A DNA stretch of 5,159 bases from Desulfobacterales bacterium CG23_combo_of_CG06-09_8_20_14_all_51_8 (GTDB lineage: Bacteria > Desulfobacterota > Desulfobacteria > Desulfobacterales > Desulfosalsimonadaceae): NCBI GenBank assembly GCA_002772195.1, contig PCSG01000075.1, forward strand, positions 183 through 5,341, read 5' to 3'. Both the position numbers and the translations under genes were made by a program. The notes below the pieces were generated by a model. The model was not told the DNA's origin, searched no databases, and saw only the letters and a list, made by a program, of their open reading frames with translations. Shown here piece after piece: positions 1 to 5,155 of the stretch. Within the stretch, counting starts at the first letter, position 1; the number at the start of each line of letters is the position of its first letter.

Positions 1-296
1 ATTATAATTTCATTCAGCATATTATCGATCTGAGGATTTTCATGCAGGGGAGGTATAAGGTTTTCCATGCGAGCATACTTTAATGTCATCAGGTTCCGTC
101 CGTCATTCACGGCCTTCTTTAAATCAGACAGATAACTCTGCAATGTTTCTTCAGACCAGACTGCAAACTGGGCAGAGCGCATGACGCGGAATCCTTCCGG
201 GTCATTCTGACATGAAGCCGGGTAACGGGAACGAACAGAAACAAACATATCAAGTTCGATTTCGAGTATTTGTGAGATCAATTTTTCTTTTTCCAT
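1..296 (-). CDS. DUF4125 family protein, N-terminal part (runs off left edge)
   Basis: An open frame starts at ATG 296 and reads leftward without a stop to the window edge, giving 98 codons, probably about half of the full protein. The translation begins MEKEKLISQILEIELDMF. It then shows what I recall as hallmarks of DUF4125: PASCQNDPEGFRVMR (residues 26-40), the Q-F-x-x-W-S-E-E stretch (43-50), SYLSDL (54-59) and GRNLMTLKYARM (66-77). The sequence is hydrophilic and largely helical in character, with no signal peptide or membrane segment, so it should be cytoplasmic. The start is supported by a GAGGA Shine-Dalgarno about 7 nt upstream, lying over the stop region of the SDR gene only 9 bp away. 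It is the last visible gene of the five-gene operon. The biochemical function is unknown to me. Family assignment is from memory of the motif pattern; gene reality is highly likely. Confidence 0.85.
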   Translation of the reverse strand, partial: MEKEKLISQILEIELDMFVSVRSRYPASCQNDPEGFRVMRSAQFAVWSEETLQSYLSDLKKAVNDGRNLMTLKYARMENLIPPLHENPQIDNMLNEII

Positions 297-305
297 AATT
301 ATTCC

Positions 306-1248
306 TCATCCTTTTAAAATTTCTAATTCTTTACAGTACCAATCATAAGTCATTTGCATTCCATCTATCAGTGGCATGTACGTAAAGCCCAACATTCGTT
401 GAATCAAATCGCCGGAATAAATCAAATGGTTATCTAAGGGAAAAGGCAGGGGAATTCTTTTTTTATCAATTTCAGCCACGGGCATGAATCTTTTTGGTAA
501 AGGCCTGCCACTGACTACTTCAAGGATTTCAACTATCCGACCATATGAAACCAGATCCGGAGCGCTTAAATTAAATGTTTTATTGTATGTATCTGGATTT
601 CCAATGCACAAAACAATAATCCGGACTGCATCCCATACGGAAACGAATTGAAAAAGTGGCAGGTCGTTATCGGGTATCACTGCAAATTGTCCCTTACGGA
701 CCAAATCAAAAAAATAACTCTCGCGGGGGGCATAATTGTATTTCCCGTAAATAATGCTTGGACGAAGACAAGTAAAGGGTATAAGATTATGCCTACTTTG
801 CATTGCTATGGTTTTTTCAGCCAGAATTTTCTGGTATCCGTAATCTGCAGCAGGGCCAAGTTCGGGCTGAGGACCGGTTAAAGTGGGAGCGCCCTCTTTG
901 ATGGGGAGGGCTTTTGTTGGTGCATAGACAGAAACCGTACTGATAAAAATATAATGCTTAATATTTTTTGCTGGCAGAACGGAAAACAGGCTGCTTATAT
1001 CCTGTGGCGTATACGCACAAAAATCAATTACTGCATGCCAGGACAATTTCGGCAACAGTGCATTAAGACTGGCTGTATCATTTCGATCGCATTTGATTTC
1101 CACAACCCCGTTTATCTTTAATGGACGGTTCCCCCGGTTCACCACATCGGTTCACCACATAAATCCGGCAGTCATTATTCTGGGCCAGAGTCTCTACAAA
1201 AACCCTGCCGAAAAAATAACTTCCGCCGATAACCAATAAGTTTTTCAT
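306..1248 (-). pseudogene. Extended SDR / NAD-dependent epimerase-dehydratase, frameshifted by a 13-bp tandem duplication
   Basis: Two overlapping frames encode one enzyme. From ATG 1248 (SD AAGGG about 7 nt upstream) the first frame gives MKNLLVIGGSYFFGRVFVE, with the Rossmann nucleotide-binding motif GGxxFxG (residues 8-14). It then drifts into an unrelated tail that stops at 1078. The second frame, open from about 1145 to TGA 306, carries the rest of the enzyme. A 13-bp direct repeat at 1135-1160 separates them. Deleting one copy joins RIYVVNR to GNRPL and gives a 309-residue protein of normal length for extended SDRs. In the rebuilt protein the active site is FISTVSVY (97-104), with catalytic Tyr132 and Lys136 of YxxxK (YGYQK), and LRPSIIYGKYN follows. 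Family members oxidise, reduce or epimerise nucleotide sugars or related substrates with NAD(P). The real substrate cannot be read from sequence. As written, the gene should not make an active enzyme, because the cofactor site and the catalytic pair are in different frames. An assembly error or natural slippage variant is possible. It lies 17 bp after the DUF4037 gene. Confidence 0.87.
1135..1160. repeat. Perfect 13-bp tandem duplication inside the SDR gene
   Basis: The unit CGGTTCACCACAT occurs at 1135-1147 and again, immediately adjacent and identical, at 1148-1160. Thirteen is not a multiple of three, so the second copy shifts the reading frame of the SDR gene on the minus strand. Removing either copy restores the continuous frame ...RIYVVNRGNRPL..., which is what the family would have at the end of beta-strand 2. 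Such units typically arise, and can revert, by replication slippage. Confidence 0.95.
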
Positions 1249-1265
1249 ATCTGCCCTTCTTTTTA

Positions 1266-2192
1266 TTATCCGACCCAAACGTTTTGTTCACGTAAAGCAT
1301 TATCAACAATCCTGTTCTGTATTGTTGGGCCGTGATCAGACATGAATGAGCTGCCGATGTCACTAAGCCCCTGCCTTTTCAACTCTTCAATTACAGTGGC
1401 GCACATCCTTTCGATTCGATTAATTTTTTCTTCGGATTCGGGCTCGGATACCAGTGACACAACTGCTCTGTGAGTCCACTCCCCTAAAATCTGGAGGCTC
1501 TTTACCGCCCGGTGCATCCATTTATAAAACGGAGCGTATTTTCTGTTTATAAGAAATATGAGCGACATGAAGTCGGCACAAAATTTGGTTTCAGCATATT
1601 GGGCAGCAAAATATTCACCTCGCCGGACACACCGGGGGAAATTGTACTGCCCGGCCTGACCAATAGTCATACATCGTGATGCTATTTTTTTAAGCCTGAA
1701 ATCCTCCGGATAGAAATCAAGCAGGGTCTTTCGCCACCTGACAAACTCCTTGAGCGGATCAAAAAAAACCTTCCCGTTTGTACAGGCCGCAAGATTATTT
1801 TCCGGGATTATCATCCATTCATTAAGGTCTGACGGCAAATGATCGAATCCGATAAATTTCCGGTAAAATTGGCTGATTTCAAAAACACCGATTCGTTCAT
1901 CGCCCCATTGGCTGGTTTGTCTTGGGCCAAAGCCGGCAAACGACTGAGGCAATCCGGCAACAGCCGACTTCAATTTACTACCGACAATTTGATTATCTTC
2001 CCGGGTCAACCATAAACAAAATCCCGGCCCCCAGTCATGATCTCGGGATAAACTGTCATCAAACCCAAAACATTCGGAACCGTCCCCGACCAAACCGACT
2101 GCTATGTGATCAATATAGTCAGCAAACTTTTCGCGGAGCATGGGAAGGCCAATTTCTTTAAAATATGTCTCAGATAATTCAAGTCCTTTCAT
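1266..2192 (-). CDS. DUF4037 domain protein, nucleotidyltransferase-like
   Basis: A 308-residue cytoplasmic protein. Near the N terminus, residues 32-56 carry a strand followed by GDGSECFGFDD and SRDHDWGP. This is the G-S-x(n)-D-x-D arrangement of Pol-beta-type nucleotidyltransferases: Gly38-Ser39 for the phosphate turn, and Asp51 and Asp53 as the metal-binding pair. A third acidic residue could be Glu105 in GVFEIS, though that is only a suggestion. The C-terminal half (about 145-300) is helix-rich with many Arg/Lys and aromatic residues, as in DUF4037 proteins. The catalysed reaction is unknown; transfer of a nucleotide to a small molecule or protein is the family-level expectation. ATG 2192 overlaps the TGA of the TPR gene as ATGA. 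There is no good SD of its own, so translational coupling is likely. The start fits, because the conserved N-terminal helix (LSETYFKEIGLPML) follows directly. Confidence 0.87.
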   Translation of the reverse strand: MKGLELSETYFKEIGLPMLREKFADYIDHIAVGLVGDGSECFGFDDSLSRDHDWGPGFCLWLTREDNQIVGSKLKSAVAGLPQSFAGFGPRQTSQWGDERIGVFEISQFYRKFIGFDHLPSDLNEWMIIPENNLAACTNGKVFFDPLKEFVRWRKTLLDFYPEDFRLKKIASRCMTIGQAGQYNFPRCVRRGEYFAAQYAETKFCADFMSLIFLINRKYAPFYKWMHRAVKSLQILGEWTHRAVVSLVSEPESEEKINRIERMCATVIEELKRQGLSDIGSSFMSDHGPTIQNRIVDNALREQNVWVG

Positions 2193-2758
2193 AATTTCGC
2201 TAACTTGTCAGAATTGGATAAAATGGATATATTCTTTTCAACCAGCCCTGCTCTTTCCTCCATATTTAACTCCTCGTAAATGACTTTCGCCTTATAAAAC
2301 CATTCCAACGCGGAATCAAAATCTTCCTTTTGAACACAGATATACCCGATATTGCTGTATTGATCGGCAAGACCAGGCATGTAACCCTCTAATTTAAAGG
2401 CCGATAAAGCCTTATCATAACTTACTCGCGCAGCGTCCCACATACCTTTATCCCGGTATACGGATCCAACATTACCAAACTGTTCTCCCAAGCCGAACAG
2501 ATTTCCAAGTCCGTGATATAGATTGGCTGCTTTATTAAAAGAATCCAGGGCGTTATCAAGATCACCGATCTTAACCTGTGCGTGCCCAAAATTGTTAAGG
2601 AGTAACGCTTTTAATTCCTGTTCTTTCGTAGCTTCGGTTTCCGTTAGAAGGTTCAGTGCTTCAATATAGCTTTGCACTGCTTTCTTGTAATCACCCTGCT
2701 CGAAATGGTCTCCGGCTTTACGGTTTAAATTAATGACTGAATCAATTTTAGAATCCAT
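2189..2758 (-). CDS. Tetratricopeptide repeat (TPR) protein, 189 aa
   Basis: The protein consists almost wholly of TPR helical hairpins. Four units are visible, at about residues 10-40 (AGDHFEQGDYKKAVQSYIEAL), 50-82 (LNNFGHAQVKIGDLDNALDSF), 93-123 (FGNVGSVYRDKGMWDAARVSY) and 133-163 (YSNIGYICVQKEDFDSALEWF). All have the expected small, aromatic and Ala positions. TPR arrays act as protein-binding scaffolds, and there is no catalytic domain, signal peptide or membrane segment. The frame is open upstream to 2857, but I prefer ATG 2758 (MDSKIDSV). It lies 4 bp after the crotonase stop, with AAGGG 11 nt and TAGGG 2 nt upstream, and the longer frame would only re-read crotonase coding sequence. 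It probably holds together or regulates the enzymes of this operon; that role is inference from position. Confidence 0.88.
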   Translation of the reverse strand: MDSKIDSVINLNRKAGDHFEQGDYKKAVQSYIEALNLLTETEATKEQELKALLLNNFGHAQVKIGDLDNALDSFNKAANLYHGLGNLFGLGEQFGNVGSVYRDKGMWDAARVSYDKALSAFKLEGYMPGLADQYSNIGYICVQKEDFDSALEWFYKAKVIYEELNMEERAGLVEKNISILSNSDKLAKL

Positions 2759-2762
2759 CGCC

Positions 2763-3560
2763 CTAACAGCCCTTGAAAACAGGTTTTCGTTTTTCAATAA
2801 ACGCGGTTTGCCCCTCTTTAATATCCTTACTGTTGAAACCCTCAGCCATAATCGCATCGGCCTCCTTCAAATCAGACTCTTTAAACTCAATGGCCCGCGA
2901 CAGCATGCCCAATATCCGCTTGGTCCCTTTCAGGGATAACGGCGCATTCCCGGCAATCTCATTTGCAAGGGCATAGGTCGTGGCTGAGAGTTCGTTCCTG
3001 GGTACCAGATAATCCACAATCCCCATTTTCTTGACTTCCCGGCCTTTGTATTTCCGTGCTGTGAAAAAGATTTCTTTGGTCCGCGCAAGGCCGATCACTT
3101 CAACGAATTGTTTTATACCTTCCGGATGATATATAAGACCAAGTTTTGCCGGGGGCATGCTAACACTGATATCCTCAACACCGACACGTATATCGCAGCA
3201 CAGCGCGAGGTTCAGGCCAGCCCCTAATGCATAACCGTTCATCATGGCAATTGTCGGGAAAGGATAGTTTTTAACACTGGACATCGCCAATTTAAGCGGA
3301 TTCTCCTTTTTCATAAGTTCCGCCATTTCCGGCGTGAGATCAGTTGGAATGGCGAGAATATCATATCCGGAAGAAAAAGCTTTGTCTCCTGATCCTGTAA
3401 ATACAACAGTCCGAATGGTTTCATCCTGTGCCCATTCTTTCAATATCAGGTGAAGTTTGATAAGCAGTTCCGGTGAGAAGGAATTTTTTTTTTCAGGACG
3501 GTTAAAAATTATGGTGCCCACATTTCCATTACTTTCTTTTATCAACACTTCGTTCCCCAT
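2763..3560 (-). CDS. Crotonase-fold acyl-CoA enzyme, methylmalonyl-CoA decarboxylase-like
   Basis: A 265-residue member of the enoyl-CoA hydratase/isomerase superfamily. The CoA- and oxyanion-hole motifs are clear: FNRPEKKNSFS near residues 19-29, AFSSGYDI (61-68) and NGYALGAGLNLALCCDIR (108-125). The protein ends EGQTAFIEKRKPVFKGC. The two acid/base glutamates of true hydratases are missing. By alignment with rat mitochondrial crotonase, Glu144 is Asn117 and Glu164 is Pro137. The segment SMPPAKLGLIYHPEGI (134-149) instead resembles E. coli methylmalonyl-CoA decarboxylase (YgfG/ScpB), including Tyr144 at its substrate-carboxylate tyrosine position. Decarboxylation or isomerisation of an acyl-CoA is therefore more likely than hydration. 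The His of the decarboxylase GHDI motif is Tyr66 here. ATG 3560 is chosen because GGAGG sits 8 nt upstream; a TTG at 3575 would place that SD inside the gene. It is the first gene of the operon. The crotonase fold is certain; the exact reaction is not. Confidence 0.93.
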   Translation of the reverse strand: MGNEVLIKESNGNVGTIIFNRPEKKNSFSPELLIKLHLILKEWAQDETIRTVVFTGSGDKAFSSGYDILAIPTDLTPEMAELMKKENPLKLAMSSVKNYPFPTIAMMNGYALGAGLNLALCCDIRVGVEDISVSMPPAKLGLIYHPEGIKQFVEVIGLARTKEIFFTARKYKGREVKKMGIVDYLVPRNELSATTYALANEIAGNAPLSLKGTKRILGMLSRAIEFKESDLKEADAIMAEGFNSKDIKEGQTAFIEKRKPVFKGC

Positions 3561-3567
3561 ATTTCCC

Positions 3568-3572
3568 ACCTC
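3568..3572 (-). promoter_or_regulatory. Shine-Dalgarno of the crotonase gene
   Basis: GGAGG lies 8 nt before ATG 3560 on the minus strand, the strongest ribosome binding site in the window. It decides for ATG 3560 over the in-frame TTG at 3575. Confidence 0.8.
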
Positions 3573-3581
3573 CAATAAATC

Positions 3582-3610
3582 ATGTTATTGATCGCAAAAT
3601 AGCCTATCAA
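3582..3610 (-). promoter_or_regulatory. Candidate sigma-70 promoter of the five-gene operon
   Basis: On the minus strand TTGATA (3605-3610, 5 of 6 to consensus) and TAACAT (3582-3587, 4 of 6) are separated by exactly 17 bp. Transcription would begin near 3575, giving a leader of about 15 nt that contains the GGAGG site. The spacer carries the arm of an inverted repeat, ATTGAT (3587-3592) with ATCAAT (3606-3611), so a repressor could bind over the promoter. Confidence 0.5.
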
Positions 3611-3638
3611 TTCCCCTACACCACGGCCAACCGATCAA
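3588..3638. repeat. Inverted repeat TTGATCG / CGATCAA over the operon promoter
   Basis: A 7-bp perfect inverted repeat has arms at 3588-3594 and 3632-3638. A partial third copy (TATCAA, 3605-3610) coincides with the -35 hexamer. Arms this far apart (37 nt) suggest paired operator half-sites or chance rather than a terminator. The arms are seen directly; a regulatory role is inference. Confidence 0.35.
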
Positions 3639-3676
3639 CCAAACAGAAAAAAATAATGCTTTCTCACTGATTAATT

Positions 3677-4111
3677 TTACCAATCCGTATTCACGTCGAC
3701 GATATGGACTTTATAATTCAAATCAATCCCCGCATAGGGGTGATTTCGATCAAGATAGACCCAATCTCCGATATACCCCTGAACAGTGAACAACTCACTT
3801 TCAAAAATAGTCTTATTCCTTCTGATTTTACTGCCGACCTTTATTTCAATGTCTGATGGGAGTGCACTTCTCTTAACTCTCAGAACCAATTCCTTTTTCC
3901 GCTTCCCATAACCCTGCTCAGCAGGGACATAGATGGTTTTGCTTTGGCCAGGATCAAATCCCATAATCTGTTTTTCCAAACCAAGGGGGAAGTCGCCGCA
4001 GCCCATTTTAAATTTTATCGGCGTATTGACATATGTTTTGTTCAGTACGTTCCCTGAAACATCTTCTATGGTGTAACGCATGGTAATAATAGTATTTTCA
4101 GCGACATGCAT
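3677..4111 (-). CDS. SlyD-like FKBP-type peptidyl-prolyl cis-trans isomerase
   Basis: A 144-residue cytosolic folding helper of the SlyD type, which catalyses prolyl cis-trans isomerisation and has chaperone activity through an insert-in-flap (IF) domain. The FKBP half is residues 1-70: MHVAENTIITMRYTIEDVSG, then GCGDFPLGLEKQIMGFDPGQ, then VPAEQGYG. The IF domain follows (about 72-120: ELVLRVKRSALPSDIEIKVG and onward), and the SlyD signature LDRNHPYAGIDLNYKV (120-135) returns to the FKBP core. The His/Cys-rich metal-binding tail of E. coli SlyD is absent, as in the short SlyD forms. ATG 4111 is preferred over the in-frame GTG 4165. It matches the usual family N terminus, and the predicted transcription start (about 4171) would leave the GTG almost no leader. 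The SD is weak (GGA, 6 nt). It stops 117 bp before the crotonase start. It is probably a general housekeeping gene rather than part of the operon pathway. Confidence 0.92.
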   Translation of the reverse strand: MHVAENTIITMRYTIEDVSGNVLNKTYVNTPIKFKMGCGDFPLGLEKQIMGFDPGQSKTIYVPAEQGYGKRKKELVLRVKRSALPSDIEIKVGSKIRRNKTIFESELFTVQGYIGDWVYLDRNHPYAGIDLNYKVHIVDVNTDW

Positions 4112-4177
4112 TTTATATCCATGAGCAAATATTTTGGTTTGTATTGAACAAGAATTGGTAACCACTATTTTCAGTCT

Positions 4178-4206
4178 ATTTTAAATTAATACAATATCCA
4201 TGCCAA
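4178..4206 (-). promoter_or_regulatory. Sigma-70-type promoter of the FKBP gene
   Basis: On the minus strand TTGGCA (4201-4206) and TAAAAT (4178-4183) each match consensus at 5 of 6 positions, with a 17-bp spacer that is AT-rich. The transcription start would lie near 4171, about 60 nt before ATG 4111. The same DNA, 4190-4205, also reads TGGCATGGATATTGTA. This matches the sigma-54 consensus except for T at the normally conserved C of the -12 GC, so sigma-54 use is less likely but not excluded. Confidence 0.6.
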
Positions 4207-4698
4207 TAGACTTCAAAGGACGGCACCTTTATTCATTTGGAATTGATGGACTTGTAAAAAATCAAAGCGGGGCCGGAAGAAGCAAAACCATTCCATGCGA
4301 AAGGAGGGATTATAATATTTATTATATCAGCTATATCAGTGGGAAGAGAAATAAAAATTATCTTGAAAAAACAAAAGGGCGTATCGATTTTTAGCAAGTC
4401 CAACAAAAGTTATTTCAGCAACAGGCTCAATGCAATATTTAACATTCCCGGGAGAAACCCATAACACATTGCTGTGGCATTGCAAAAAAACCGGCCAAGG
4501 TGTCCGAAGAATAAATATTCAATACCTATACCTTACTGCGAGCGCTGAGAATATTCTTATACTCAACCCGGATCGAGCGGTTCTATTTTGCAGGATTTTT
4601 TAGTAATTTTAATATAAATCAATATAATACTGCCTCTTGTGCAAACCGGCATCAACTGCCATCCCCCGATTTCTAAATCAGTCAGTATTCAAGCCTCA
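4207..4698. other. AT-rich intergenic region without a supported gene
   Basis: I find no gene of recognisable family here. A 64-codon frame from ATG 4200 has no SD and an unremarkable sequence. Visible small elements are two direct copies of TATATCAG (4323-4330 and 4332-4339), and an AAAGGAGG stretch near 4300-4307 with no start codon at proper spacing. There is also a perfect palindrome AGAATATTCT (4548-4557), a nearby palindrome AGCGCT (4541-4546) and the near-palindrome GAATA-AA-TATTC at 4509-4520. A TATAAT at 4623-4628 lacks a matching -35. The region could hold activator sites for the sigma-54 promoter to its right or a small RNA, but nothing proves either. Confidence 0.5.
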
Positions 4699-4714
4699 TG
4701 GCATGGTATTTGCT
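4699..4714 (+). promoter_or_regulatory. Sigma-54 (RpoN) promoter upstream of the MFS gene
   Basis: TGGCATGGTATTTGCT matches the -24/-12 consensus TGGCACGNNNNTTGCW at every defined position except one (T for C after TGGCA). The GG and GC cores have exactly the required spacing. Transcription would begin near 4725, about 148 nt before ATG 4873. Sigma-54 promoters need an upstream enhancer-binding activator, and the gene-poor 500 bp to the left leaves room for such sites. Expression of the transporter is therefore probably tightly switched by an RpoN-dependent regulator encoded elsewhere. Confidence 0.7.
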
Positions 4715-4817
4715 GATATAAAAAGGAAATACTTCAAGTGTCACGGGCAGCCTGGCTGATTACGACTAATTTCTCCACACGGAATCAGGTGATACCTCTA
4801 GCCCAAACCTTATTTGT

Positions 4818-4839
4818 AAAAAAGAGCACGCCCTTTTTT
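4818..4839. repeat. A/T-rich inverted repeat in the MFS leader
   Basis: AAAAAAG at 4818-4824 is complementary to CTTTTTT at 4833-4839 around an 8-nt GC-richer loop that can add one G-C pair. It sits between the predicted sigma-54 start and ATG 4873 and ends in a T tract. It could be a weak attenuator or bidirectional terminator. The stem is mostly A-T, so stability is doubtful. Confidence 0.3.
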
Positions 4840-4872
4840 AATAACAACTTAGATGGCACACAAAAGGAGACC

Positions 4873-5118
4873 ATGAGAAAGTCGGAAATGAAGTCCTCCG
4901 CTTTTCCAGCCGCACTCAACTACCAATGGGTTATTTTTGCTATTTTAAGTTCAACTCATATGGTGATGGCTATGTTTTTTTACTCATGGGGACCGTTGGC
5001 GCCCATACTCAAGGAAGAAGCCCTGATAAATAACAGTCAGTTTGGGCTTATCGTTTCAACAATGTACTTTGTCATGGTGATTATCTCAATTCCATCGGGT
5101 TTTTTGACTGATAAATAG
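4873..5118 (+). pseudogene. MFS transporter, N-terminal fragment (two TM segments, early stop)
   Basis: The 81-residue product has a short polar N terminus. TM1 lies at about 18-39 (VIFAILSSTHMVMAMFFYSW), followed by the loop GPLAPILKEE and the Q-F-G-L start of TM2 (57-78). It ends in GFLTDK, the first half of MFS motif A (G-x3-D-R/K-x-G-R/K), and a TAG follows at 5116-5118. Full MFS proteins have 12 segments and about 400 residues. No frame after the stop gives the expected F-G-R-R or TM3, so this is more than a point nonsense mutation: the homology itself ends at the motif. The left side of an insertion, a deletion junction or a decayed relic would all explain it. ATG 4873 is preferred because AAGGAG lies just upstream (spacing short, about 3-4 nt). 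The frame is open back to GTG 4738, but that 45-residue extension is not MFS-like and its SD would precede the predicted transcription start. The transported substrate is unknown. Confidence 0.75.
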
Positions 5119-5133
5119 TGCCTGACAGAAAAC

Positions 5134-5155
5134 CCCGGATTTTTTCTCGGCCGGG
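5134..5155. repeat. GC-rich inverted repeat at the right window edge
   Basis: CCCGG (5134-5138) can pair with CCGGG (5151-5155) across a 12-nt loop. Read on the minus strand the stem is followed by GTTTTCT, which is terminator-like. It lies 16 nt after the MFS stop and could equally be the end of an inserted element. Only 5 bp of stem are visible, and the window ends here. Confidence 0.3.

Noticed and set aside
648..881. Plus-strand frame inside the SDR gene
   Set aside because: It is a shadow frame opposite clear SDR coding sequence, with no family resemblance.
2759..2857. N-terminal extension of the TPR gene to a start at 2857
   Set aside because: The 33 extra residues re-read crotonase coding sequence, are basic and not TPR-like. 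ATG 2758 lies 4 bp after the crotonase stop, as expected in this operon.
3640..3676. Rho-independent terminator after the FKBP gene
   Set aside because: A run of seven T exists on the minus strand (3647-3653), but no stable GC-rich hairpin precedes it.
4112..4165. GTG 4165 as FKBP start
   Set aside because: The extension (VTNSCSIQTKIFAHGYK) is not conserved in SlyD-type proteins. It has no SD and would begin about 6 nt after the predicted transcription start.
4200..4394. 64-codon plus-strand frame in the intergenic region
   Set aside because: It has no SD, no recognisable motif and low-complexity AT-driven composition, and it overlaps the FKBP promoter.
4623..4628. TATAAT as a sigma-70 promoter for the MFS gene
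   Set aside because: There is no acceptable -35 hexamer at 16-18 bp, the leader would be 245 nt, and the sigma-54 site is much stronger.
4738..4872. GTG 4738 as MFS start, adding 45 residues
   Set aside because: The extension is not like MFS N termini, and its SD lies before the predicted sigma-54 transcription start. ATG 4873 has AAGGAG next to it.
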